Shown: positions 10,701 through 21,411 of the stretch, piece by piece | Layout: each line of letters starts with the position of its first letter | Numbering within the stretch: the stretch's first letter is position 1 | Assembly: GCA_030141605.1 (NCBI GenBank) | Contig: JAQGDQ010000512.1 | Coordinates: 88,098-152,097 of the forward strand | Direction of reading: 5' to 3' | Source: Tubiluchus corallicola | Lineage: Eukaryota > Priapulida > Priapulimorpha > Priapulimorphida > Tubiluchidae | Length of the DNA stretch: 64,000 nucleotides | Made by a program: the position numbers and the translations under genes | The notes under the pieces: generated by a model | What the model was told of the DNA's origin: nothing | Seen by the model: the letters and a program-made list of their open reading frames with translations, nothing else | Databases searched by the model: none

Positions 10701-13700
10701 TTAATGTCGGACATAATGTTATCCATTGCCTCATGAAAGTGATTAATGTTAGTATTTGGATGACGGTAAACAACACCAAAGATAATATGCTTAGAATGTA
10801 TATTAGTTTCTATCTGTATCCAGAGATCTTCGCACTGCATGTCGGATTGAAAAGTAAGAGATGAATTAGCATTTTGGATAGAGTATTTTGTGATTTTAGT
10901 ATAATTTAGCTGATTAGATACATAAAGTCCAACCCCCCCTGCTCTTGTATTAGAATCAGTATGTAAAAAAGTGTAATTGGGTATATTACATAAAAAAATA
11001 TTTTTATCGTTAACTCGAGTTTCCGACACTGCTATTATGTCGGGTGGCCTCTTAAAATGCTGAAGCACATCTGTTATGTCATGATAGTGTTTGTGAAGGC
11101 TATTGGGATTAATATGTATGAAGCTAAAATCCTTATCATTGTTGTGCAAAAAGGCTGATGACTGCAGCGTGGTGAGTTTATAGTATTTGCTATCATACAG
11201 AGTATTATGATTAATGTCGGGATCTTTGTCATCATCATCATTAAACGAGGACAAACTAGCTGTACAGTTGAGTGACAGTAATTGTTCAATTTCACTATTG
11301 CAATAACTAAAATGGACAAAATCATAAAAGTCATCATCGTCTGCCATCTGAAGTGGCAATATCGAATTAATGCAAGGCAAGCAAAAGTATGTATCACTAG
11401 AATTAGCTAAATTTTGAAACTGTTGTAATGATAGGCATGTGCACTTCAGATGGCACCAATTCTGACAGTTGTCACAATAAATAGCATTCTGATTCGACCT
11501 ACAGACTTTAGAGCAGACTGTACATGGATAAGATGCCATATATTAAATAACTGAAAAGTGCAACATTAAGGTTAAAGATGAGAATTGGTCTGCGATGACA
11601 TGGCTGGGTTATATCCCATTCTCAGCAGAACTTGAAGAGAGTCAATTGGTACTGCTTCAGAATCATCAGAGTCAGACCTCTTTAAATAGATGCGACCATA
11701 TCGAGACCATACATATTTGTACCGCAGTTGCTTTTTGCACTGTCGTGCATGGTATAGCAAGGATCTATTTTGCTTTGTAAGGTTTTCATTTATATAAATT
11801 TTGCTTACTGTTGAAAAGCCTAGGTCGTGAGCAGAGTTGATTCGTTTCCTGGCTGCATATACTTTGTCACGGATGTCGCGTCGTACAAACTTGACGATAA
11901 TTGCTGGAGCACTACCAGATCTTGTCTTTTGCAGTCGATGCGAAGTAGCAATATCTTCAGGAGCTATTTGTACACCAATGACATCACAAAGCCTTTTGAT
12001 AATGGTGTTAGTAGATTCATGCTCAATGAAAGGGATACCTGTAATTTCTAGCATGTCACGCCTCTCGTATTGTTCAAGGTCATTCACAGATTTTTCAGAT
12101 GCAGTTTTTTTTTTTCTAGTTTGCTTATTGTACATTTCAGTATTTTGTTTTCCTCTTCTAGATTTCTCATTTTTTCCTCATTTTGCTTATTCTGTTCTTG
12201 CAAATCTTCATATTGTTTTGAAATAAATTCCTGACTTTTCACAAGTCCGCCTATTTGTCTGTTTACTTCTGTAAGTTTTGAATCTATAGATGCTGAATTG
12301 TCATAAATCCTCTTACCCAATCGTTCCTCCATTGCTGTCAGTCGTTTTTCAAAAGCGGAAAGAAGTGCCTGTGCTGTATCCTCGTTTAAGCTGCTATTAG
12401 ATGATATATATAAAAGATATATTTCGTTTTGTTGTATGTCATACAGAAACACGCACACAAACTGTGTGTGTCTCTCTCTCCCTCTCTTTCTCTCTCTCTC
12501 TCTCTGTGTCTCCCTCTTCCTCTCTCTCTCTCTCCCTCTCCCTCTCTCCCTCTCTCTCAACAGAAAATGTGCATTCAGTTTATGCGTCAGGCTGAATAAG
12601 AGTGAAAATTTTAAACAGTGATGTAAACTTTTCTTCTTCAATTAGACGTCATTGACGTAGTTTGTTATATCGTTAATTGTTATTTGGTGTATTGTTGTGT
12701 GTTTTGATTTATTGCATTTATTTGTATTGATTTGTGATGTGTATATGAAAAGTTTGTAAAGTTTGAAATAAAGTATGTAATCAAATCAAATTAAATCAAA
12801 TCTCTCAGCAGATTTGGTAACATTAATTTCTGTGATGATTGGTTAACAAAATCTGATTTCCAATGTGTACATGAATTTATATTTTGCACTAAACATCCAG
12901 TAGCTTCTATCTCATGTGAAATGTATCAGTTGTAAATATTTGCGGATTCAAATTTTAACTCTCGATTTATTACTTATACCTAATGTAATCTTGTGGTAGA
13001 AATTGCCAATTCTTATTGTAACTGTTTTGTAAATAGTGTATTTAGTTTGTGGTGAGGATTTTTAACCCTTTCTGTCCCAAATTATTTTTTTAATAAGAAA
13101 AAAATGTTTGGCTTGGTACTTTTGTTCAGTATGTCCATCTTGTTTGCACATAATAATTATTTTTTCTACCTGTGCCCGCGTGGTAAATATAGCCTGTATC
13201 CCACAGGATACATTGGGATTTAATGGTTGCTAAACATGACAAAAAGGAAATGCTGATAATTTTTTAAAGTATCTAAGACATTTAGTATGCATGCTATGCT
13301 AATCTGTACAAAGTCGTCTCTAAAGTACTGTACTTTGCACAGTTTTTTGTGCTATGTAGATTTTCTAGTTTGCCATTTCATCACTATTTTTAGTCTGTTG
13401 TTATTGGCTTAAATCAAAATAACTATTAACAGATCAAATAACTGTCAGTTTTAAAATTTTATTAATTTTAAAGGCAGAAAATATTCTCGTATCCCACGGG
13501 TTACAACGGGTATGAAAGGGTTAATCGTGTTTCAAAACTGTCTGATCCAATGCTATGATGAATTATATTTAAACTAAAATCTGATTACATATTAAAAACC
13601 ATAAAGCTGATGTGGCTGACCATCTTTTGCCAGTATGAACTTTAAGGACAACAAAAATTTCCATAATTTTCAGCATTTTAACTGCATTCTCATTTTTGTA

Positions 13701-16700
13701 GGTTTATGGTACCTGTTGTCAGGCCAGGGTCACCGGTTTGATTTCGGATGGGTTCTGGCTGAAATGCACCCACACATGTGGGCGTACACCGGAATCGGTC
13801 TAGCGATATCCTTGTCGGTCGTCGGTGCCGCATGGGGCATCTACACTACCGGCAGCAGTATCACCGGAGGCGGAGTCAGAGCTCCACGAATCAAAACGAA
13901 GAACTTGATTAGCATCATCTTTTGCGAAGCCGTTGCTATCTATGGTACTTTTAACTCCTCCTTCTACATGAAACGTTTGCAAACTTAAAGGAAAACCGGA
14001 TGATTGTGTAAACAAGAGTTCAGAATAAAGAATGCTCTAAAATATTGAAATCAAATCTGCTTAGATTAAATAATAATTACCTCGGATACTCAAATTTCGT
14101 TAAACTTTCAAAGCTACGCGCGGCTTAGTGAATCTACTACGATTGACAACGGCGCCTTTTTGTCTCATTCGCGTGGCGGACAAATAGATGGCGGTACCGT
14201 GACAACCATGGTCATGAACTGCAGTGTTAGTTTCTGACGTCATGATATACAGCCCATATTTTGTGACATCATGCGTTTAAGCAGTACGGTATCACTGATG
14301 CAAATGTGCTTGATGCACAATGGAAGATGCCTGCCATTGCACAAACTGTGGTTAGTTTCTGACGTAAGCAATAGCTGTGTTCGGTTGACTTTCTAAGCTA
14401 ATTATTAAAATGTAAGAAAGAATTACTAACTTTTATAGGCAAGAAAATGTATATTTTGGACAGTAAATTAAAATAAGATTGTGTCTAAACAATCGTCCGG
14501 TTTTCCTTTAATAATGTAACATTCTGAACTGCATGTTATCTTTAATTAATAATGCTCAACTCCTTCAGGATGGCACCATTCAAAATAGGTCATTCACTGA
14601 AAAACAATGAATGAGAGGCCGCAAAAAATTAGGTGCTTCCTGGGAATTGAACCTTGCTCACTGTACTGTTTCCCTGCCCAAAAACTTGGGGAGCCACACG
14701 GCTTTTTAAACATCTTGAATTTATGAATGGAAAGTGACGACTGATTTCTTAAACTGACTTTGTCGCCTCTCTCGCCTGTCTTGCTTCTGACAAATGCTTA
14801 TATTCGCTTACCTACATAACAGTACATTCCTTTATGTGCAATTGTTTGCTGTATAACTGTTTGTGGTGTGTTGCCAACAGTCGAAACGAACGCAGTGTAA
14901 CTGCTTTGTAAAATGGAAACAATTGCTGAAATTAGGCAGTATTTTCACTATGTGTACATTATTATTTTGTATGACTGAATTTAAGCGTTCGTTGAAATGA
15001 CGTATCTTGTGAGTTACCTATTACTCTCCTGCTGCTGTATGAGCACAGACATAACTAAATGATTGCAAATTAGGTTCTGTTCAATTTAGGAGAATCTCGG
15101 CCATCCGTTCGTGATATTTTTATAAGCATTTATAAGCGATTTAACTGGATGAAAGTTAAAAAAAATCGCCCTCTTTAGGCATTCCAACTTAGATCATTAA
15201 GTAGCTTAGTGCGGTGTACACTTGCGTGCTCGCTAGTTTATTGATCGCTTGCTTGCCACACCCAAGCTGTGCAGTGTTCTGCTGCTATTCCAGGAGAAAC
15301 CGACCGATCAGCCAAGGAGAAATTAAGGTTATTTCATCTTTTAACAAGAATTTCTCGTTAAAAATAGAGTTGACTTGAAGCGAAACTGTTTCAGAGTGTT
15401 GTGTCTAGATAGTTGAAATTTTCTGCATTAGCTAGTTTCACACAAGTGATACTGTACATTGTTACAGTGTAAACACTGCAGTTACTGAAAACTTTTTTTG
15501 TTTTTTTGAATTTTTTCATCAAAAATATATTTTTAATTTACCTAAGGTAAGCCAATACATCTCATATATAATTTTGCATGAAAATCTATTGTATGAGGAG
15601 TAGAAACCTGCAAAAATTATCAAATATAACGCAATCGCTGCTTAGCGAGAGCGGTTTTTCACGAACACGTGCAAAATTTAGCAAACACTTACGGTTCTGA
15701 GGGATTTAACAGAGAAATCAGCTTTGTCGAGACATGATTTAGATTTTTTTAAATTTAGATTTGCTTATTCATCCATTTAGCGCGATACAAAAACAAAAGA
15801 TATAAAATTACTAATTAACAGCGCATTACAGTGCTATGAGCGCAGCAGAAGAAATTAACTTATGAGCTAGGCAAGTGATTAAGCTATGATTATGTAAAAT
15901 TGTGCTATCATCGTTTGTCTAGTACAAATAGTTTTTCTGCAGTTTCTTGTCATTTCCATAGTGTGCAAAATCCGCCATCTTGTCACTGTGTGACTTTTTT
16001 TCGTAGGCATCATTATGGCCATCGTCATCAGTAATCTGGTCGAGCCGTTCAACTTAGACAATGTAGATCCAGACCTCCAGTACACCACCTTAGCTATTAA
16101 TACGTTTTCCGGGTAAGTACCTATTGTATCCATTAAAATATCATATCAGCAATATATTTGACAGACATTCTTTGGATTTACTTTCATTGATTTAGTCGCA
16201 AGTCTCCAGCGCCTAATAATAATCTTTATTTAAAGTCGGCTTTTGGGTCAACAATTAACATTAGCTCAAAGAGCCATTATCGCCGACTGTAAATAACAAC
16301 CTACAATAACATAACAGAGACTATTATTACCCCACTTTTACCCTAAATACCACGCGTCAGGCAGGACAACAGCAGGTACCATTTTTAAAGTCTTTGGTAT
16401 GACCCGGCTGCTGGTTCGAACTCACGACCTCCCAGACGGAAAGCAGACTAAACCGTCTGGTCTACGCAACCAGCCGGCGACTCACATGTCACCTTTTTGC
16501 GTGTTCTGATTGTTTATAACCATAAATGAAGGAGTAAGTGATTGGAATTATGGCTTTATTCCAATTTAAAGAGCAGCACCATTCTAATTGCAAGGTGCAC
16601 TGCCTAAAAGAACACCAAACCAAAGTGTTGTAACAGTCATAGATGTTAATTAGTTACTCAACATTATAACACTTATTATTCATATTTTTGCTGCCGTGGG

Positions 16701-19700
16701 GTTAACGAAGCACAGCATGTAGGGGAAAGGTCTATCAAGGTAGGGTTACCATACGTCCGGGTTTCCCCGGACACGTCTCCTTTTTGGGCCTCTGTCCGGG
16801 CGTGTTTTCAAAAAATCGGCAGTTTGTCCGGGTTTTGCCTCAATCCGTAAGTATGTACAGACGTTGCCAACTGCAGAGGCGTACGACAGTATGAGACAAA
16901 GAAAAGCTCGTTAATTTCCAATACAAGATGTTGCTAACATCTCAATATGCAACCTTTGTAAAAGCTTTGTGTACATATTTACTGAACAAAAGTAAGCGAT
17001 GCGCACATCACTGTGGGTCATACGACTCACACCGCTGTCGATGCTCGGCGTATTCGCTAACGACTTAAAATTATGTCAGCTTCCGGGAGCCATTTTGTTT
17101 GTCTTTATGTGAATTTCTTTCACTTTGTATAGTTTCGCTGTTTTCCAGTTTTGAGCAACTGGTAAAAGTTAATTAGAAAGTAGCAATGCCGAAACGACAG
17201 TGTGCATTTACAGATGAAATGAAGGCCAAGTACCCGTGTCCTCTTTTTCAACTCAGACAATATGGTAACCCTATATCAAGGTGAAACTGACAATACAGTG
17301 TTCCCTCACTTATCGCGGGTGTTCCGTTCCAGGCCTACCCGTGATAAGTGAATTTCCGCAAAGTAGGGATGCTATACTTATTTTAGTAGTTATACATTAA
17401 TAGCCAATCAGCGACTGGGATACACAGCAGCATTTTCTGGTTGGTCACTTTCCATCAATCAACCAATCGTGTGTTGTGTACAATCTCGCGTCGGCAAGTG
17501 GCATCTCAAGCGGGTGCAAGTACTACATTTCGTTTTTAGTGTGTATTCATCCACCGAATGAATACACTATTTACTGTAATAGTAATTTCTTATGATTTAT
17601 AATATTCTTTTAACGTTAGAATTAATATTTTTAATATATTTTTATACATTTTGTGATTTTTTTATGCAAAATTCATCAAATCTATACATTAGTGTACAAT
17701 ACGTACTACTCATGTGCAAAAATACTTTAGACGGAGTACCGCAAAAACCCGCGAAACAGCGAATAAATATTTTACATTAGTATTTTTGAAAACCCGCGAA
17801 ACAGCTAGTCCGCGATAAACAAACCGCAAAGTAGCGAGGGAACACTGTACTGTACAGCTAGTTATCAACTTGCGGCCACAATTGGTTCTGGCGAATTCAA
17901 GAAAATTTCTTGAGAAAAAAATGTTTATGGCTAAATAAAAATTTTTAACAGAAAACCAAGAAACGTGTCAAGCTCTTGTTTGTTTGCGCAATCCCCGATC
18001 AGTCAGCTGATTTGCATAGTGAAGTTCTGCTTATGTATGCCATTTACTTAGTGTCGATTCTCTTATCCATTACCATTGTCTAGACAGTTTTTAACTAACA
18101 GCTCTGCATTTAGGGGGTGGTGGCCTGCCCTCCTTTCATGGTAGAGGTGGAGGCCTGTCTCCTTTCGTGGTGGAGGGTGGAGGCCTGCATCCTTTCATGG
18201 TGGAGGGTGGAGGCCTGCCTCCTTTCGTGGTAGAGGGTGGGGGCCTGTCTCCTTTCATGGTAGAGGGTGGAGGCCTGTCTCCTTTCGTGGTAGAGGGTGG
18301 AGGCCTGCATCCTTTCATGGTGGAGGGTGGAGGCCTGCCTCCTTTCGTGGTAGAGGGTGGGGGCCTGTCTCCTTTCATGGTAGAGGGTGGAGGCCTGTCT
18401 CCTTTCATGGTAGAGGGTGGAGACCTGCCTCCTTTCGTGGTAGAGGGTGGAGGCCTGCCTCCTTTCATGGTAGAGGGTGGAGGCCTGCCCCCTTTCATGG
18501 TAGAGGTGGAGACCTGCCTCCTTTCGTGGTAGAGGGTGGAGACCTGCCTCCTTTCGTGGTAGAGGGTGGAGGCCTGCCTCCTTTCGTGGTAGAGGGTGGA
18601 GGCCTGCCTCCTTTCGTGGTAGAGGGTGGAGGCCTGCCTCCTTTCGTGGTAGAGGGTGGAGGCCTGCCTCCTTTCGTGGTAGAGGTGGAGACCTGCCTCC
18701 TTTCATGGTAAAGGGTGGAGGCCTGCCCCCCTTTGATGGTAGTAGTGAAATTATGAATCACGAGCTTGAGATGACGTAATGAATTTTAAACTAGCGAACT
18801 TGCCAGAGGAAATAGCTTCTAGCAGCTGCAAGATGGTCCAAAATGCAGTAAAATGCACGTGTAGCCGAGATTTTCTGCCGTTTAGCTGTGACTGGTGCGA
18901 AATATTAGCACACGCGCAAACTTATTAAATTTTATATGAACAGTGGGTGTGCCAGTATACATGCGTGTTGTTAGCGTTATCAACTTTACCCCTTTCGCCA
19001 AGTTGCCTTTTGTTTTCAACTTCTTCGTTTTTGCATTGCACTCGTCTTTCTAGTTATAGCCTCGTTACTTTGCGAGTTACAATAAAATTGTTAAATTTAT
19101 TCTTGTCGTCTTGGTGTTTGAGAGAGAGCTGGTACATTCTTTAATTAATGGCGGTGGGCTGTAAACTTACCAGTCTCAAATCAGTTTCATGTTTTTAAAC
19201 TCTGGCGGCGCGGCCATGGCGAATTTGTCGTAGCACATGGCGGTTTAAAATTAATTTGCATAGAAAAGGAAAGATGAGTTATTATTAGTTTTGCTTAAGC
19301 AATTAATTAAGTTGTGGCCGGTTCGTAAAGCCGAGAAGTCACATGGGTCGTCGACTACTTGTACAAGTTTTTTGAATTGCACTCATAAGTCATTTATATC
19401 ATATTACACATTTACAAGTTTCATGTACAATATCTAGTGAAAGGGCCTACAATGACCGTAATACAAATAAGAAATACTGCACAGGAAAAGCCTCAAACAC
19501 TGTTCACTTATATACGGAGGTAAATGTGTTGCGGGCAATCAAAAAGCAGGGCTTGTTAGATTGTCCCACACTGTGAAAGAAAAAAAAGTAATGGAAATAA
19601 TCTGAAAATTTAAAGTGAATCGTATTATAAAAAAAGTTAGCGCTTAAAATGGAATGACGTAATGAATAAACTGTTTATTTCAACAGGTACGCCTGCTTTG

Positions 19701-19912
19701 GAGCCGGACTCACCGTCGGCTTGGCGAACCTCTTCTGTGGCATCGCCGTAGGCATCGTCGGATCGGGAGCGGCCCTCGCCGATGCACAAAACGCTGCTCT
19801 GTTCGTCAAGATTCTCATTGTAGAGATCTTCGGCAGTGCCATCGGACTATTCGGTGTCATTGTTGCCATTTTGCAAGTGTCCAGCGTAAAGATGGGCAAC
19901 AAAGTTGCTTAA
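7720..19912 (+). CDS. ATP6V0B: V-type proton ATPase 21 kDa proteolipid subunit c''
   Basis: Subunit c'' is part of the membrane rotor of the V-ATPase V0 sector and carries protons across endomembranes. Exons: 7720-7789, 13702-13944, 16007-16112, 19687-19912, all with GT-AG borders; lengths 70+243+106+226 give 645 nt, 214 aa plus stop (family size about 205). Exon 1 encodes a short N-terminal membrane segment and its phase-1 end joins exon 2 as IIG/LWYLL. Exon 2 has the family-typical [18 protein letters not shown] and the essential membrane glutamate in [12 protein letters not shown] (about residue 99). Exon 4 has [14 protein letters not shown] and [16 protein letters not shown]. Intron 1 contains a whole antisense LINE, a piggyBac-like MITE and more; intron 3 contains a SINE, hAT and pogo elements and a 30-bp minisatellite. 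An AATAAA occurs at 20341. The exon 1 call rests on frame and hydrophobicity; the other exons are certain. Confidence 0.95.
8250..10025 (-). pseudogene. LINE ORF2, reverse transcriptase part
   Basis: The 591-codon frame has the RT blocks in order: [67 protein letters not shown], the catalytic FADD box ([11 protein letters not shown]), then thumb-like sequence ending [15 protein letters not shown] and stop. It makes cDNA on nicked target DNA in this class of element. It overlaps the upstream endonuclease frame by 10 bp. The sequence around 10020-10035 reads as one continuous ORF2 with one A lost from an A-rich stretch, so the two frames are one broken gene. No other stop or shift is seen in the RT. 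Confidence 0.92.
10016..11539 (-). pseudogene. LINE ORF2, PHD finger and APE endonuclease part
   Basis: The N-terminus (residues about 6-56) has a Cys/His pattern CTVC...[12 protein letters not shown]...CLPC typical of a PHD finger. From about residue 140 follow APE endonuclease blocks: [22 protein letters not shown] (metal-binding Glu), [30 protein letters not shown] (Asp and Asn), LIDHIYTNN and IADHLPIF (catalytic His; the family usually has SDH here). The frame ends just after [11 protein letters not shown] because of the one-base shift at the junction with the RT frame. The start at 11539 fits: it directly precedes the finger and lies 30 bp after the ORF1 stop. Confidence 0.88.
11572..12641 (-). 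pseudogene. LINE ORF1, coiled coil and FP25K-like domain, frameshifted
   Basis: Two overlapping frames form one ORF1. The upstream one (12641-12084) has, after a low-complexity Arg/Glu stretch coded by an AG-rich microsatellite, a long heptad-patterned coiled coil (roughly [16 protein letters not shown] to [19 protein letters not shown]). The downstream one (12135-11572) continues with [20 protein letters not shown] and [20 protein letters not shown], the pattern of the baculovirus FP25K-like domain found in ORF1 proteins of many LINEs, which binds nucleic acid. The frame switch sits in an 11-base A run near 12105-12116. A simple homopolymer indel is likely; programmed slippage is possible but untested. 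Confidence 0.78.
12465..12562. repeat. CT/AG-rich microsatellite
   Basis: About 100 bp of (CT)n with scattered C and G interruptions. It produces false Ser/Leu-rich and Arg/Glu-rich ORFs on the two strands and makes the true start of the LINE ORF1 uncertain. Confidence 0.95.
12642..12802 (+). mobile_element. Probable retroelement 3' end with (AAATC)n-like tail
   Basis: AT-rich sequence ending 'gtttgaaataaagtatgtaatc' then a run of aaatc/aaatt units on the plus strand, opposite to the LINE to its left. This looks like the 3' end of a second, independent non-LTR element abutting the LINE 5' end. There is no coding part, so this is inference. Confidence 0.4.
13072..13524. mobile_element. piggyBac-like MITE, TTAA ends
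   Basis: Bounded by TTAACCCTTTC on the left and GGGTATGAAAGGGTTAA on the right, so TTAA duplicates flank CCCTTTC inverted ends, as in piggyBac elements. A close relative is at 23637-24100 and an internally deleted one at 61257-61424. No ORF. It is in ATP6V0B intron 1. Confidence 0.82.
13985..14512. mobile_element. Non-autonomous element, AAAGGAAAAC-ended family, diverged copy
   Basis: Begins TTAAAGGAAAACCGGATGATT and ends AATCGTCCGGTTTTCCTTTAA, near-perfect inverted ends of about 20 bp enclosing about 500 bp without coding potential. The flanking TTAA may be a target duplication. It starts 40 bp after the exon 2 donor of ATP6V0B. Confidence 0.7.
14513..16006. other. ATP6V0B intron 2, remainder
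   Basis: About 1.5 kb without a repeat family that I recognise elsewhere in the window, without convincing ORFs or RNA genes. It ends in a pyrimidine-rich acceptor (gactttttttcgtag) at 16006. Confidence 0.5.
16211..16482 (-). mobile_element. tRNA-derived SINE
   Basis: On the minus strand a tRNA-like head from 16482 has an A-box-like segment (GGTTGCGTAGACCAG) and a clear B box (GAGTTCGAACC, about 16411-16421). A body of about 180 bp follows and ends 'ttaaataaag' plus (ATT)n. This is the usual build of a tRNA-headed SINE. No clear target duplication was found. It sits in ATP6V0B intron 3. Confidence 0.78.
16741..17273 (+). mobile_element. Non-autonomous hAT element with perfect 8-bp TSD
   Basis: Inverted ends TAGGGTTACCATA / TATGGTAACCCTA, flanked on both sides by tatcaagg (16733-16740 and 17274-17281). 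Near its right end the plus strand still encodes the start of a protein ([18 protein letters not shown]), the N-terminus of the lost transposase. Compared with the copy at 46969-47549, about 50 bp between short 'gtg' / 'gtcc' matches is deleted here. Confidence 0.93.
17296..17846. mobile_element. pogo/Tigger-like MITE, TA target
   Basis: Inverted ends CAGTGTTCCCTCACTTATCGCGG and CCGCAAAGTAGCGAGGGAACACTG between TA dinucleotides. The CAGT...CCTCG end plus TA duplication is typical of pogo/Tigger elements. No intact transposase. It begins 15 bp after the hAT element's target duplication. Confidence 0.82.
18116..18742. repeat. 30-bp minisatellite, about 21 units, multi-frame open
   Basis: Units of the form gtggtagagggtggaggcct / gcctcctttc. 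Variation is confined to a few positions (t/c, a/g), and two units are 29 bp. The unit contains the small palindrome ggaggcctgcctcc, and the plus (transcribed) strand has runs of three to five G. Because 30 is a multiple of three, several frames on both strands stay open; these are not genes. It is in ATP6V0B intron 3. Confidence 0.96.
19370..19672 (-). repeat. Dispersed repeat, inverted partner at 34985-35290
   Basis: Reverse complement of the segment around 34985-35290, including 'gaggcttttcctgtgcagta' and 'acaatctaacaagccctgc'. At 35 kb the same piece lies inside a larger pogo-like element, so this is probably a fragment of the same composite. It ends 15 bp before the last exon of ATP6V0B. 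Confidence 0.7.
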
Positions 19913-20560
19913 ATCCTTCGGGCAAAAGAGTAAATACTTTCATAATGCGTGCAACTACACTCACTCGTATCTCGGTTTGCCGGACCTCGGTTTTACGGAT
20001 ATAGGAAGAATCTGGACCGCTAAAAAGTCCCGCATACTACAACACAGTCCGTTGTTTCGTGAGCTGACCGCTAATTGGCAGGCCGTCACTTTGTTTACAT
20101 CATTACATCAGTGCAACCAAACAGTGTGTAACGACATGTGTATAACTTGCATGTCAGGCTCAGTCCGTACTAGATGTTTTTGAGATAATTAGGCAATTGA
20201 TTCGACATTATCGCGAGTCTAATAATAACGCGGCTTCGACTGTATTAGCTTAATGTCGATAAATACGGACAATCTGCAAATTCGGAATGACGTCTCCCCC
20301 GCTTTTGTCCAGCAAACCGAGATACGAGTGTAATTTAGTAAATAAATCCACATTGAAAATTAAATATACATTATCTTCCTTGTCATTTTCATTCCATTCA
20401 TTCATTATCATTTATTTCAACGTTCATTATAGCACAATGTATTTCATTACAAAAACACATTGTGAAGTAGACGCATTGCGATAGAACTTGCTACGATAAA
20501 ATGATCTTGTTACAAATTTCTGCTAAAAATAAAAAATGGCGACTGGTAACATGAACCCAT
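19913..20560. other. ATP6V0B 3' flank
   Basis: Likely 3' UTR and downstream sequence; AATAAA at 20341-20346 is a candidate poly(A) signal. A 92-codon ORF here starts inside the last exon in another frame and has no recognisable content. Confidence 0.5.
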
Positions 20561-20931
20561 TGTAACAGTACCATAGATATGGTTTGTGTAGATCAAAGAT
20601 CTCGGTGATTGCTTAAGAGTGTTCTGCATTCTAGACTGTCATGTTGCTCTGATCTTCTTTGTTTAAGTTCCTATTTAGTTTAATAAACACTACTCGAGTT
20701 CTGGTCCGCAAATGCGGGCGTGGGTTCGAATCCCACTTCTGACACCATGTTACACATTACAATAACATTTGCAACCAGACAAATGCGTGCATAATAAGGT
20801 AGTATTTATTAAACTAATTAGGAACTTAAACAAAGAAGATCATAGCAGCATGACAGTCTAGAATGCAGAACACTCTTAAGCAATCACCAAGATCTTTGAT
20901 CTACACAGACCATATCTATGGTATTGTTACA
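20561..20931. mobile_element. Palindromic LTR insertion around a tRNA-Leu 3' half
   Basis: A 371-bp insertion flanked by the 5-bp duplication cccat (20556-20560 and 20932-20936). Left arm 20561-20693 and right arm 20799-20931 are inverted copies (133 bp each, about 94% alike). Read on the minus strand, 20931-20748 is a 184-bp LTR starting TGTAACA and ending TGTAACA, with AATAAA inside. It is directly followed by TGGTGTCAGAAGTGGGAT, a primer binding site for tRNA-Leu. The complement of the tRNA continues for 54 nt, and then the LTR's first 133 bp appear inverted. Both outer ends are therefore LTR 5' (U3) ends. No internal gag-pol. Confidence 0.85.
20694..20747 (+). pseudogene. tRNA-Leu 3' half ending in CCA
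   Basis: The plus strand reads tcgagttctgg (anticodon arm), a long variable arm (tccgcaaatgcggg), the T arm (gtgggttcgaatcccac), the acceptor strand ttctgaca and then CCA. The T arm and acceptor match animal tRNA-Leu, and the long variable arm fits a class II tRNA. Encoded CCA is not normal in animal tRNA genes, so this is a cDNA copy of a mature tRNA. The 5' half is absent, so it cannot be a functional gene. Confidence 0.85.
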
Positions 20932-20936
20932 CCCAT

Positions 20937-21403
20937 TATTGTAATAAAAGTTAAAACTGCTATTGGTTAAGTTTTCTATTTATTGTTGTTAAAGTAATTT
21001 GGAAGTACTGGTTTAGTTGGTGTGGAATAGTGGATTTATCATACTACTAACACTTTATCATTTAGTACATTTGAAGTTGTTTATTTTGAAACTTTTTCCT
21101 CTGAAACAGTTGATAGTTACTACTTGTTACATTATTGCCACCTTGCATGAATGTAACACAGTTATTTATGGCCTTGTGATTTTAGACAATGATAATCGTG
21201 GTGACAAAGTGTAGATGCAAATGTATTTAGTATAGAAATGGCCTTGTGAATTTGTAAATAATTACGGTGCGCATGTGAATGAAGTACGATGCTGTTTTTG
21301 TTCTGCTAAATTGTTGAATTACTGTCTGTTCCTGCTGTTACGCCATTCTGCCCTACAAAGACAAACACCAGTAAATGTAAAATGGAAATTACGAGGAAAT
21401 CCA
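20937..21403. other. Intergenic, nothing recognised
   Basis: About 470 bp of AT-rich sequence between the palindromic LTR insertion and the next MITE. No conserved coding, RNA or repeat signal found. Confidence 0.4.
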
Positions 21404-21411
21404 GTATAAAG

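Larger units (their letters stand above)
7808..12640 (-). mobile_element. Near full-length PHD/APE-type LINE (CR1-like / jockey superfamily)
   Basis: A non-LTR retrotransposon inserted antisense in ATP6V0B intron 1. In its own direction it has ORF1 (coiled coil plus FP25K-like domain), then an ORF2 with PHD-like finger, APE endonuclease and reverse transcriptase, then about 440 bp of 3' UTR with a GGGTGG / CCACCC hairpin (about 7895-7940) and a terminal (ATTACT)n tail at 7808-7835. Both ORFs are broken by single-nucleotide shifts in A runs, so this copy is probably not autonomous, but decay is slight. The clade name is inferred from the domain order; a phylogeny of the RT would be needed to settle it. 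The 5' boundary is uncertain. Confidence 0.88.

Noticed and set aside
12401-12621. Ser/Leu-rich signal-peptide-like ORFs
   Set aside because: CT microsatellite in a LINE 5' region; no conserved sequence.
13800-14015. Minus-strand ORF opposite ATP6V0B exon 2
   Set aside because: Shadow of the conserved exon on the other strand.
18110-18761. Long Pro/Gly/Arg-rich ORFs on both strands
   Set aside because: They are translations of the 30-bp minisatellite, open only because the unit is a multiple of three.
20694-20747. tRNA-Leu gene
   Set aside because: Only the 3' half is present, with encoded CCA, between LTR copies; it is a reverse-transcribed primer remnant.
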